This document shows positions 24,533 to 33,723 of a stretch of 64,000 nt of DNA, piece after piece (position 1 is the first letter of the stretch; the number at the start of each line of letters is the position of its first letter). The translations under genes were made by a program, and so were the position numbers. The DNA lies in assembly GCA_031260455.1 (NCBI GenBank), contig JAIRJW010000003.1:1-64000 (forward strand). The letters are read 5' to 3'. The notes under the pieces were generated by a model, which saw only the letters and a list, made by a program, of their open reading frames with translations, ran no database searches and was not told the origin of the DNA. This DNA is from Fluviicola sp. (GTDB taxonomy: Bacteria; Bacteroidota; Bacteroidia; Flavobacteriales_D; Crocinitomicaceae).

Positions 24533-26101
24533 TCAAGGGAATTGCACGTATTTTCCGTTAAGAAAATGTAAAAAATGAGTGTTTTCGCTGAATTTCAGTT
24601 TATTATTTTCAAAACATTCTGGGAAATTTTGAAATGCCACAGGTCTCTGAAAACGTTTAATCGCGTCCCAGCCCACGGAGGTGAAATAGGAATTCAAACT
24701 ACTTGGAAAAGGGCCTCCGTGCTGTTGTGCGAAGCTGACTTCTACTCCTGTCGGAACCCCATTAAAGATGATCCGCCCGGCTCTCATCACCGCAATTGCC
24801 AATAGCTCTTCCAGGTGTTCCTGTTCTTCCGCATAGAGACTCACAGTTAGTTGCCCCTGGAGCGAAATCAGACAGGATTTCAGTTCAGATTCATCTTTGC
24901 AACGAATAATTGTCAGGTAGGAACCAAATATTTCTTCCTGAATCTTCGGATTGGACAGAAATTGCTCTCCACTTGCTTCTGCCAGAGTTGGCTGAATAAA
25001 ATTCCCTTCTGACTTTCCTTTATAAATGACCTCTGCATATACTTCATGCTCTTTAATGCGTTCAAAATAACGTTGGGAAATCCCCGGATGCAGCATACAC
25101 TGCAAGTCACTTTGGGCAAAATAATGAGTCATTTCCTCTTTCAGAAGTTTCAACTCTGCGCTTTCCTCCACGAATAGCAAACCAGGAGAAGTACAGAATT
25201 GCCCTGCATTCAGCAACACCGAAGCACTGATTTGCTTCGCTATTTCACTTGTTCGGTTTTTTATTGCAGCTTTGGTCAGCACAATCGGGTTGGAGCTTCC
25301 CATTTCAGCATAAAGCGAAATCGGTTCGGAACGTTCATTGATTAGTTTTTGCAAAGCCATTCCTCCACCGATACTTCCGGTAAACCCGACCGCTTTTGTG
25401 CGTAAATCCTGCACCAATTGCTGCCCCACCTTGAAATCTTCTGCCAATAAATGCGAAAAAATACCATCTGGCATGCCGTGTTCCTGCGCCGTTTCAAGAA
25501 TCAATTGTGCAGAAAGCGAACTAGTGTGCGGATGCATAGCATGTGCTTTCACCAACACCGAGCAACCAGCTGCAAATGCGGAAGCAACATCTCCTCCCAA
25601 AACCGAATAAGCAAAGGGGAAATTGCTCGCTCCGAAAACAACAACCGGCCCAACCGGAACATTCATCTTCATCAGTGAAGGCTTCGGAGCCGGTTTGCGA
25701 TCCGGGTTCGCAGGATCATTTTTTATTTCGAGGGCGTATCCGGTAGCAAGGGCATTTGCATAATACTCTAATTGAAAGCAGGAACGATTCAGTTCTGTTT
25801 CTGCACGATCTTCAGGCAAAGCACTTTCTGCACAAAACCAATGTATCAGCGCTTCTTTATTTGCTTGGATTTTTTCAGAGATGGCTTTGAGAAAAGCCAC
25901 GCGCTTTTCAACCGGGATCCGGCGGTAAACTTCAAAAGCCCGTTTTGCTTTTTCAAGTGCTGCATCCACTTCTTCTGTTGTTGCCTGTCTGAAAACCGAT
26001 TCAAACTGCTGATTGGTTTTTGGGTTGATACCAAAAAAAACATGGTCACCAAGAGCACTTTCCTGATAACCAATGTGATTCTGACCAAAAATACGATTCA
26101 T
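24533..26101 (-). CDS. aldehyde dehydrogenase, alpha-ketoglutaric-semialdehyde dehydrogenase type
   Basis: NAD(P)-dependent oxidation of an aldehyde to an acid. The product has 522 residues. Visible are GPVVVFGASNFPFAYSVLG (cofactor-binding region, about 152-170), GFTGSIGGG (about 238-246), Glu266 in AEMGSSNP and the nucleophile Cys303 in NAGQFCTSPG. The long N-terminal part and DHVFFGINPKTNQ resemble 2,5-dioxovalerate dehydrogenases, which act at the end of sugar-acid or hydroxyproline breakdown. No other gene of those pathways is nearby, so the substrate is uncertain. It starts 3 bases after the stop of purS. Confidence 0.82.
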   Translation of the reverse strand: MNRIFGQNHIGYQESALGDHVFFGINPKTNQQFESVFRQATTEEVDAALEKAKRAFEVYRRIPVEKRVAFLKAISEKIQANKEALIHWFCAESALPEDRAETELNRSCFQLEYYANALATGYALEIKNDPANPDRKPAPKPSLMKMNVPVGPVVVFGASNFPFAYSVLGGDVASAFAAGCSVLVKAHAMHPHTSSLSAQLILETAQEHGMPDGIFSHLLAEDFKVGQQLVQDLRTKAVGFTGSIGGGMALQKLINERSEPISLYAEMGSSNPIVLTKAAIKNRTSEIAKQISASVLLNAGQFCTSPGLLFVEESAELKLLKEEMTHYFAQSDLQCMLHPGISQRYFERIKEHEVYAEVIYKGKSEGNFIQPTLAEASGEQFLSNPKIQEEIFGSYLTIIRCKDESELKSCLISLQGQLTVSLYAEEQEHLEELLAIAVMRAGRIIFNGVPTGVEVSFAQQHGGPFPSSLNSYFTSVGWDAIKRFQRPVAFQNFPECFENNKLKFSENTHFLHFLNGKYVQFP

Positions 26102-26104
26102 GGC

Positions 26105-26356
26105 TTACGCCTCCTCCACAGTATACGAATAGCTTTCCATGATTTGGTTTGCAAGCAATTTCTTACAAGCCAGCTCTACTTTTTCTGCTGCTGCTTCTTT
26201 AGACGGAGCATCCACGAAAAACCGCACGTGTCTTCCAACACGCACACCTGTAATTTCAGGCAGACCGATTGTCGGCATACTGTTAGTTACTGCTTTTCCC
26301 TGAGGATCTAACAATGCCTCCAATGGCATCACATCAATTTCAGCTTTGAATTTCAT
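26105..26356 (-). CDS. purS: phosphoribosylformylglycinamidine synthase subunit PurS
   Basis: Small subunit that bridges PurL and PurQ in the fourth step of purine synthesis. I start it at 26356 (MKFKAEIDVMPLEALLDPQG), giving 83 residues, the usual PurS size. A longer open frame runs upstream, but it lies inside pssA and reads as hydrophobic nonsense. Family marks are the DPQGKAV start, PTIGLPEITGVRVGR (about 29-43), and CKKLLANQIMESY near the end. It overlaps the end of pssA by 17 bases. purL and purQ are not in the window. Confidence 0.85.
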   Translation of the reverse strand: MKFKAEIDVMPLEALLDPQGKAVTNSMPTIGLPEITGVRVGRHVRFFVDAPSKEAAAEKVELACKKLLANQIMESYSYTVEEA

Positions 26357-27221
26357 GCGTTCGATTTTTTCGAAGAATGTGTTGAATAAATGATAATAAC
26401 AGGTACAAAAGTACAATAATTGGAATGGACCAAACCAATAAAGTTGAAATAAGTATTCCACAACTTATCAAGAAAATATAACGGACCTCATTCCCTTTCC
26501 ATTTGAAGTTTTTGAATTTCAGCGCAAACAAAGGCAATTCTGCGATCAAAAGTAAAGACATTACCACAATGACTGGAATCAGGATTACCGGCTGAACCAA
26601 GTACACAATCAAATTGTGCTCCCAACCGCTTGTTTCTCCGTATTTCGCCAATAACAAAGGAAAAGCCATGAAGAAAATAGTGTTCGCTGGAGTCGGAAGG
26701 CCGATAAACGATTCGGACTGACGTGTATCAATGTTGAATTTCGCCAGGCGAAACATGGAAAAAAACGGGATAATCAATCCCACAAAAGGTAATCCATTGA
26801 TGTTTTTCCATTCATACAAAGAATTTCTCCAGATATGTAAGGACATATTCAGAGCTTCCGGACCGAAAACAGAAGGATGCAGATGTTCTGTTTTATAAGC
26901 AGTGGCAATATATTCACCATGACCAAAAAACAAACTTTCAGGATCTACAAAAGTGGTTTGACTAATCAGAATCACCAGCATCATGATTCCCGGAGCCAGA
27001 CCAAACGAGATCATATCCGCCAGGGAATCCAGCTGCTTTCCCAATTCACCCTGCTGTTTGAATAAACGTGCTAAAAAACCATCGAAAAAATCCAGAACTG
27101 CCGCCAGAAAAATGAAATAGGGTGCAATATCTATTCTGCCTGCAAATGCGAGTATGATGGCAAAAACACCACACAGCATATTACTCGCAGTAAATAAATT
27201 AGGTATATTGAACATTTTCAT
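26340..27221 (-). CDS. pssA: CDP-diacylglycerol-serine O-phosphatidyltransferase
   Basis: Makes phosphatidylserine, the precursor of phosphatidylethanolamine, in the inner membrane. The product has 293 residues. The CDP-alcohol phosphotransferase signature D-x2-DG-x2-AR-x8-G-x3-D-x3-D is complete in LDFFDGFLARLFKQQG followed by LGKQLDSLADM (about 43-70). Several hydrophobic helices follow (about 75-95, 160-180, 190-230, 245-285). It is divergent from porV2. Its last 17 bases overlap purS. Confidence 0.92.
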   Translation of the reverse strand: MKMFNIPNLFTASNMLCGVFAIILAFAGRIDIAPYFIFLAAVLDFFDGFLARLFKQQGELGKQLDSLADMISFGLAPGIMMLVILISQTTFVDPESLFFGHGEYIATAYKTEHLHPSVFGPEALNMSLHIWRNSLYEWKNINGLPFVGLIIPFFSMFRLAKFNIDTRQSESFIGLPTPANTIFFMAFPLLLAKYGETSGWEHNLIVYLVQPVILIPVIVVMSLLLIAELPLFALKFKNFKWKGNEVRYIFLISCGILISTLLVWSIPIIVLLYLLLSFIQHILRKNRTHEIQS

Positions 27222-27261
27222 CGGGGTAATGAATATTTTGTTGGTCTCGTACTCTGAAAAG

Positions 27262-27275
27262 GTGTAAATTTACAC
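27262..27275. promoter_or_regulatory. 14-bp perfect palindrome between pssA and porV2
   Basis: GTGTAAATTTACAC, self-complementary over all 14 bases, in the 137-base space between the divergent pssA and porV2 genes, 41 bases before the pssA start. Its length and position suit an operator for a dimeric repressor or activator. The cognate protein is unknown. Confidence 0.4.
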
Positions 27276-27358
27276 TTCGATTTTATCAATAAACCATTCA
27301 ATTGCACAATTTTTTATAAAAGATGCAGTTAATAGCATTCGTGAGGAACTTAAATACG

Positions 27359-28462
27359 ATGAGATTTTACCTAATTGTTTGCATTTTTTGTTGCACTTTT
27401 TATTCACTCGGACAAGGTTCTGCTGCTCCTAAATATTCCAATGAATTTTTAGCGATTGGCATCGGAGCAGAGGCTTTGGGTCTTTCCAATGCAGTGGTAG
27501 CGCAAACAAGTGGTGTAAACAGTGGATACTGGAATCCTGCAGGCTTAATCAGAACAAATAAATGGCTGGATATCAGCCTGATGCACTCAGAATATTTTGC
27601 CGGGATTGCAAAATACGATTACCTGGGGCTTGCGCATCAGATCGACGAGAAAAGCGCGGTCGGGCTTTCAGTTATCCGTTTCGCAGTAGACAACATTCCA
27701 AACACTACGCAATTAATTGATAACGAAGGTAAAATCGATTACGATAAAATCACTACGTTCACGGCTGCTGATTATGCCTTTTTATTTTCCTATGCCCGAA
27801 AAACCAAAGTACCAGGCCTTTCTTTGGGGGGGAATTTCAAGCTGATTCACCGGAAAGTCGGGGATTTTGCAAAATCCTGGGGCTTTGGACTGGATGTAGG
27901 TGCCACGTATGAAAAAAACGAACGCCTGAAATTTGGTGCGGTGATCCGCGACCTGACTTCCACATTCAACGCCTGGATCTTTACGCTGGATGAAACTACC
28001 AAGCAGGTTTTCACTCTCACTGGCAACGAAATTCCCAGAAACGGACTGGAATTGACCTTACCCCGCATTATCCTGGGAACATATTACAAGCAGCCACTTG
28101 GAAAAAAAGGAATCCATGTTTCCGGAGAAGTGGACCTGGATATCACAACGGACGGAAAAAGAAATACGATTTTAAAAACCAACTTGTTCAGCTTTGATCC
28201 ACATTTCGGAATTGCATTCGGCTTTAAGGAATTGGTCACATTGCGCAGCGGAATCTCTAATATGCAGTATATCAAAAATTTTGATAATTCAAAGAAACTG
28301 ACCATTCAACCAAATATTGGTATCGGATTACATATTAAAGCTGTATATTTAGATTATGCTTTCACAGACATCGGCGATGCTTCAACAGCATTGTATTCGC
28401 ATGTTATTTCTTTACGGCTGGCGCTCAATAAGCCAAAAAATGCCGTAAAGAGTGATGACTAA
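27359..28462 (+). CDS. porV2: type IX sorting system protein PorV2 (outer-membrane barrel)
   Basis: I start it at 27359 (MRFYLIVCIFCCTFYSLGQ), which gives a proper signal peptide cut near GQG. An in-frame ATG 12 codons earlier is less fitting. The mature part (367 residues in total) is a beta-barrel of the FadL/PorV-like class. The N-terminal plug-like motif NEFLAIGIGAEALGLSNAVV and SGYWNPAGLI (about 55-64) are diagnostic of PorV/PorQ proteins. PorV carries T9SS cargo from the translocon to the PorU sortase. The next gene, 9 bases downstream, is a PorU-like peptidase, so the two likely form one attachment complex. Confidence 0.8.
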   Translation: MRFYLIVCIFCCTFYSLGQGSAAPKYSNEFLAIGIGAEALGLSNAVVAQTSGVNSGYWNPAGLIRTNKWLDISLMHSEYFAGIAKYDYLGLAHQIDEKSAVGLSVIRFAVDNIPNTTQLIDNEGKIDYDKITTFTAADYAFLFSYARKTKVPGLSLGGNFKLIHRKVGDFAKSWGFGLDVGATYEKNERLKFGAVIRDLTSTFNAWIFTLDETTKQVFTLTGNEIPRNGLELTLPRIILGTYYKQPLGKKGIHVSGEVDLDITTDGKRNTILKTNLFSFDPHFGIAFGFKELVTLRSGISNMQYIKNFDNSKKLTIQPNIGIGLHIKAVYLDYAFTDIGDASTALYSHVISLRLALNKPKNAVKSDD

Positions 28463-28471
28463 GAAGGGCCT

Positions 28472-31400
28472 ATGAAAAAACTCTGCTTAATACTACTTGT
28501 ACTTTTACCTGTTGCTTTTGCGTGGAGTCAGCCTTATGGAAATGAATGGATCAGCTATTCTCAAAAGTATTACGGATTCAAGATTTCTCAGAACGGACTG
28601 TATAAAATTGACTATGCCACCCTGAATTCAAACAATATTCCCGTTTCAGGTATTAACCCGGCTGGTTTCGAGGTTTTCGGAAGGGACAGGGAAGTTCCAC
28701 TTTACATGGTGGATGGTGGTGATAACTCGTTCGATCCGGGAGATTATTTCCTGTTCTATGCTTACCGCAACGATGGCTGGCTGGATTCGGTCATGTATCC
28801 ACATCCCGGCAACATGGCCAATCCGGGGTTCAGCCTGATCAATGACACCATTACGTATTTCTTTTCGTGGAAAAATTCAGGCAACGGACTTCGTTTTGCT
28901 TTGCAACCGGACCAGAATTATAATAATTACACTCCAGGCTCTTTTGTCAGATCCGAGTATCGATCCAACTTTTCTCTCACCTATTGTGAAGGTCGTGTTG
29001 AAGGAGATGCTTCAGGGTCGATTTATTCCACAGGAGAAGGCTGGGGAAATTCAGAACTATCAGCCACGTCATCCAATGTCTCTTCCGATATTCCCTTGCC
29101 CACTCCATCAGTTTATACCGGTCCGGGAGCTCTTCCCGTATCCCTGGAATGCCGCATTTCTACCAATTCGAATACTGTACCTTCTGGTTCAGAAGATTCT
29201 AATCATCACTTGAGATTGAGCTTCGGATCGGGAAATTTGCTCATAAAAGACACGACATTATCCGGTTATTACCAAATTAAAACTACTTCCCTGTTCGCAG
29301 CTACAGATTTAACAAACGGAGTGAGCAATATTCATCACGGAATCATCGCAGACTTAAATATCGCGATAGATCGGCAGGTGTTTACCTATGCAGCTCTTTC
29401 CTATCCAAGGCTTCCGAACAGCAGTAACCAGTCTTTTGATCGGTTTTTTGTTCAGAACGACATCGTTAAAAGCCGGATAGATTTGAGTAATTTTTCAGGT
29501 TCGTCACCTTTGATCCTCAGCTTCGGGTCGGTTCCCAGATACGAAATCCCGACCGTTTCCAGTGGAACCATCCGGTTTATTGTCCCAAATCACCCGACAA
29601 AAAATGAGACTGAAGTATTAGTAGTGGATATGAATACGGCTATTTCCGTGAATTCAATGAAAGCAGTCAATGGTTCCGGAACGTTCACAGATTTCAGTGC
29701 CATGAACCTGGATTCTGCCTTGCTTTTTGTTTACCATCCTGCATTAGCCAGCGGAACGGACGCTTATGCCAATTACCGGACTTCTGTTTCTGGAGGCTCG
29801 CACAACGTGCTTAAAGCCAATATTGAAGAACTGTATCTGCAATTCGGTAGCGGGATCATCAAACACCCTGTTGCCATCCGCAGATTTGCGCATTTTGTAT
29901 ATACGAACAGCACCCAGAAACCTGAGGGGCTATTCCTGATAGGTAAAGGGCTCTCAGTTGAAGATACCAGAAACAGCACGTTCGGGCATGAACATTGCCT
30001 GGTTCCGCCACTTGGTTATCCTGCAAGCGATATTGCCATAACTGCCGGGTTGATCAGTCAGTATATATGGACTCCGCTGGTTCCAACCGGAAGAATTTCA
30101 GTGACTACCAACACAGAGCTGGAAAATTATTTATCCAAAGTCATGGAATACGAAAATTCACAGGGAAACCTGGGTTTAAATTTCGCAGAAACAAAGAATT
30201 GGCAAAAGCAACTATTACACTTTGTAGGCGGATCAAACGGATTGCAGCAGAACCTGTTTCAAAGTTACATGAACGGAATGAAATCCATTGCCGAAGACAC
30301 GATCTTCGCAGGAAAAGTTACCAGTTACTATAAAACTTCCAGTAACCCGTTGGATCCAAATATTGTAAGTAGCGTCACTCAAAAGATCGAAGATGGTGTT
30401 TCCATCATGAACTTCTTTGGTCATGCTGCTGCGTCAAACAATGGATTTGAGATCAACATTGATGATCCGAGCAATTGGAACAATCATGGGAAATACCCAA
30501 TTGTAATCGGGAACTCTTGCTACAATGGGAATATTTTCAGAAACGAAGGCTCTACTTCAGAAAACTTTGTCAATATTCCAAATGAAGGCGCTATCGCTTT
30601 CCTATCCACTATTTCCGTGGGATACGATTCCCCGCTGGCCATCTACTCATCCCAACTTTACAGGGAATTTTCATATAAAAGTTATGGGCAGACTTTTGCC
30701 AAACAAATTCAAAACACGGTTTATTTCATACAGCAAATTTATAGCTCCATCCCTATAAATGATGTTTACTTTGAATCGGCCTGTACTCAAATGACATTAC
30801 ATGGAGATCCGATGATAAAAGTCAATTACAGCAAAGGTCCGGAAATTGATATTCCTGCTTCAGGAATCAAATTATCTCCTAATAACATCAATTTATCCAT
30901 CGACAGTATTGAACTAACCTTTACAATCCGGAATCTCGGAACATCTGTCAAAGATCCGGTTTACATTGAAATCAGACGGGATTTTCCGGGAAGTAGTGTC
31001 GATTCCGTTAAATCACTGTTCATTCCTCATTTGAATTACGATACGACCATTACCCGAAAATTCCCGCTCCAGGCCGCAATCAGCGCAGGGATTAACAGTT
31101 TTACAGTCACTGCAGACATTCCGAATGTTTATCCCGAAGAGTATGAGGAAATTTCCAATAACCGGGCGACTGCAAATTTTTTTCTGAATATTGACGGAAT
31201 GCTTCCCGTCTGGCCATATAATTACGCGGTTATTCCGTACGATACAGTCACCGTAAAAGCCAGTACGATCAACCCGATCGCAGCAATGAATACCTATTTA
31301 TTCGAACTGGACACCACAGATACCTATGACAGTCCGCAACTAAGGAAATTTTCGGTCACAGGTCTTGGTGGTGTGAAACAGGTCGCACACAATCAATGGC

Positions 31401-33667
31401 TCTCGGCAAATGGAAGTCCTTTTCCATTAATCTGTACGGATAGCACCGTATATTTCTGGAGAGTTTCTGTTGACACGAGTGCTCCGAACTGGTCTGAGTT
31501 TTCATTCCAGTACATTCCGAACAAATGGGGCTGGGGGCAAGATCATTTCTTCCAGTTTAAAAACAACTATTTTTCCGGGATTAATTACGATCGTAGCCTA
31601 CGGAAACGGGAGTTTATCCTGGATGACTGGCACAGTATTGGGATTCAGGTCATGAAAACAACCGACCTGTATGAATCATACTTCAATGCCTGGACTATTG
31701 ACCAAAACATCATGGATTATGCAACTTGTGAAAACAATCCCTATATCTATGTTGCTGTTGTCGATAATATTACCCTGAACGCATGGAAAACACATTGTCC
31801 GGGATGCGGAGACGGAACTCCTGCCAGCAGCAATAATAACCCATCGATGAATTTTGGAAACCTGAACAACCTGGGCCTTGTTGGCGGCCAGGGATGCAGA
31901 GACCGGTACGAATATTATTTTACGTTTAACGAGACGAGCCCGGCTTCCATGACCAATTTCATGAACATGATCCAGAACGGAGTTCCGGATAGTAGTTACG
32001 TCCTGATGTATTCGCCCTATACAACTTATTTCAGTTCCTGGAATCCGAGCGTATTTACCATGTTCCAGAATCTCGGATTCCCTTCGGTGAACAGCTCGCA
32101 GCCAAATGATCCTTTCGCTTTGTTCTTCCAAAAAGGAACTACTGCGATGAATCACGTGAAGTTCTGGATCGACAGCGAAGTTACGAACGACACTCCTGCG
32201 GGCGTTCCGAAAATCAAAATTGATGTCGATGTGCTGAAACCGGCTTATACCGGGGTTGAGAAAACTCCTCAGATCGGTCCGGCGTTCCGTTGGGAAACGC
32301 TCTACTGGAGAAGAGACTCACTGGAATCTCTATCCACCGACAGCGTGCGAATTTTTATTGAAAAGTACGATGTTACCAATGTACAGATTGGGGTTATCGA
32401 CACGGTTTTCACTCCGAATGATTCCATTATCAACCTGCAAAATCTGGTAGATGCGAGTCTGTATCCGAGAATCCGCATCGGGATTACCAACTCGGATAAA
32501 ACCAATCTGACGCCCGCACAAATAGATCGTATTCATGTTTTGTACCAACCGGTTCCCGAAGCTGCTATTGACGGAAGCAGCGGATATTATGCTTCATTAC
32601 AGGGAGACACCATTCACGAAGGACAAGATTATTCATTCGCAGTAGACGTAGTAAACGTCAGCCAGTTCCCAATGGATTCACTTTTGGTCAATTACTGGAT
32701 TGATAACCAGGAACATATTCAGCACATCATTCCGTATCCGAAACAGGATTCTCTCCGGGTGCACCAAACCTTGTGGGACACCATTCATTTCAGTTCGATC
32801 GGAAATCCTGGTTACAACACGCTTTGGATGGAAGTGAATCCCTATATTAGCGGGTCACAGGTTCAAACAGATCAACCCGAGCAATATCATTACAACAACA
32901 TTCTGCAACTTCCTGTATTTGTTACCCAGGATGATAAAAATCCGATTCTGGACGTTACATTCAATGGTTTGCACATCCTTAACGGGGACATCGTGGATCC
33001 TGCAAGCGAAATCCTGATTACCCTGAAAGATGACAATCCGTACTGGATTATGAACGACATTTCTGATACAACACTTTTCGGAATTTACTTAACAGGACCA
33101 GATGGTGTTCAAAAACGGATTCCATTTATTGACGGAACAGGAAGCACCATTCTTCAATGGTATCCGGCAACAGCTCAAAACATGAAGTTTAAAATCGTTT
33201 ATCCGAAGGAGTTCCTCCAGGACGGAGTTTATCAACTTTATGTACAAGGAAGTGACCGTTCAGGAAATATTTCCGGTGATTATGAATACAAAGTGAACTT
33301 TGAAGTAATCCGGGAATCTTCCATCACCCAGATGATGAATTACCCGAATCCTTTTTCTACCAGTACACGCTTTGTCTTCACTTTGACAGGAACTGAGGTT
33401 CCGGATGACATTATCATCCAGATCATGACTGTATCCGGGAGAGTGGTAAGAGAAATTACAGAAGACGAACTGGGACTAATCCGGATCGGAAGGAACGTGA
33501 CGGAATACGCCTGGAACGGAACAGATGAATTTGGCGACCCGCTGGCAAACGGGGTTTATCTCTACCAGGTAAAAGCCCGGATTCAGGGAGAAGATATCAA
33601 GCACCGTGACTCAGGTGCCGATAAGTACTTCAAGAAGAATTTCGGAAAGATGTACTTAATGCGCTAA
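28472..33667 (+). CDS. porU2: type IX secretion system sortase PorU2 (gingipain-type C25 peptidase)
   Basis: A very large secreted protein (1731 residues). The signal peptide is MKKLCLILLVLLPVAFAWSQ. A long N-terminal beta region (about 20-480) precedes the C25 peptidase domain (about 480-790), with catalytic His651 in FFGHAAASNNG and Cys683 in VIGNSCYNG. After it come Ig/CARDB-like domains (about 800-920, LSPNNINLSIDSIELTFTI) and further beta modules. The end is FlgD-like (MMNYPNPFSTSTRFVF, ANGVYLYQVKARI). PorU cleaves the C-terminal signal of T9SS cargo and links it to lipid. The longer PorU2 type pairs with PorV2, as here. The cargo protein at 5342 could be a client. Confidence 0.82.
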   Translation: MKKLCLILLVLLPVAFAWSQPYGNEWISYSQKYYGFKISQNGLYKIDYATLNSNNIPVSGINPAGFEVFGRDREVPLYMVDGGDNSFDPGDYFLFYAYRNDGWLDSVMYPHPGNMANPGFSLINDTITYFFSWKNSGNGLRFALQPDQNYNNYTPGSFVRSEYRSNFSLTYCEGRVEGDASGSIYSTGEGWGNSELSATSSNVSSDIPLPTPSVYTGPGALPVSLECRISTNSNTVPSGSEDSNHHLRLSFGSGNLLIKDTTLSGYYQIKTTSLFAATDLTNGVSNIHHGIIADLNIAIDRQVFTYAALSYPRLPNSSNQSFDRFFVQNDIVKSRIDLSNFSGSSPLILSFGSVPRYEIPTVSSGTIRFIVPNHPTKNETEVLVVDMNTAISVNSMKAVNGSGTFTDFSAMNLDSALLFVYHPALASGTDAYANYRTSVSGGSHNVLKANIEELYLQFGSGIIKHPVAIRRFAHFVYTNSTQKPEGLFLIGKGLSVEDTRNSTFGHEHCLVPPLGYPASDIAITAGLISQYIWTPLVPTGRISVTTNTELENYLSKVMEYENSQGNLGLNFAETKNWQKQLLHFVGGSNGLQQNLFQSYMNGMKSIAEDTIFAGKVTSYYKTSSNPLDPNIVSSVTQKIEDGVSIMNFFGHAAASNNGFEINIDDPSNWNNHGKYPIVIGNSCYNGNIFRNEGSTSENFVNIPNEGAIAFLSTISVGYDSPLAIYSSQLYREFSYKSYGQTFAKQIQNTVYFIQQIYSSIPINDVYFESACTQMTLHGDPMIKVNYSKGPEIDIPASGIKLSPNNINLSIDSIELTFTIRNLGTSVKDPVYIEIRRDFPGSSVDSVKSLFIPHLNYDTTITRKFPLQAAISAGINSFTVTADIPNVYPEEYEEISNNRATANFFLNIDGMLPVWPYNYAVIPYDTVTVKASTINPIAAMNTYLFELDTTDTYDSPQLRKFSVTGLGGVKQVAHNQWLSANGSPFPLICTDSTVYFWRVSVDTSAPNWSEFSFQYIPNKWGWGQDHFFQFKNNYFSGINYDRSLRKREFILDDWHSIGIQVMKTTDLYESYFNAWTIDQNIMDYATCENNPYIYVAVVDNITLNAWKTHCPGCGDGTPASSNNNPSMNFGNLNNLGLVGGQGCRDRYEYYFTFNETSPASMTNFMNMIQNGVPDSSYVLMYSPYTTYFSSWNPSVFTMFQNLGFPSVNSSQPNDPFALFFQKGTTAMNHVKFWIDSEVTNDTPAGVPKIKIDVDVLKPAYTGVEKTPQIGPAFRWETLYWRRDSLESLSTDSVRIFIEKYDVTNVQIGVIDTVFTPNDSIINLQNLVDASLYPRIRIGITNSDKTNLTPAQIDRIHVLYQPVPEAAIDGSSGYYASLQGDTIHEGQDYSFAVDVVNVSQFPMDSLLVNYWIDNQEHIQHIIPYPKQDSLRVHQTLWDTIHFSSIGNPGYNTLWMEVNPYISGSQVQTDQPEQYHYNNILQLPVFVTQDDKNPILDVTFNGLHILNGDIVDPASEILITLKDDNPYWIMNDISDTTLFGIYLTGPDGVQKRIPFIDGTGSTILQWYPATAQNMKFKIVYPKEFLQDGVYQLYVQGSDRSGNISGDYEYKVNFEVIRESSITQMMNYPNPFSTSTRFVFTLTGTEVPDDIIIQIMTVSGRVVREITEDELGLIRIGRNVTEYAWNGTDEFGDPLANGVYLYQVKARIQGEDIKHRDSGADKYFKKNFGKMYLMR

Positions 33668-33671
33668 GACA

Positions 33672-33704
33672 AAAAAGCCATTAGTTCTTGACTAACAGCT
33701 TTTT
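33672..33704. terminator. terminator between porU2 and the convergent gene
   Basis: A stem AAAAAGC/GCTTTTT with an inner TTAGT/ACTAA helix and a T run on the plus strand. A-rich sequence on the other side lets it work in both directions. It starts 4 bases after the porU2 stop. Confidence 0.7.
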
Positions 33705-33723
33705 CATTTATGAAGTTCTGTTT

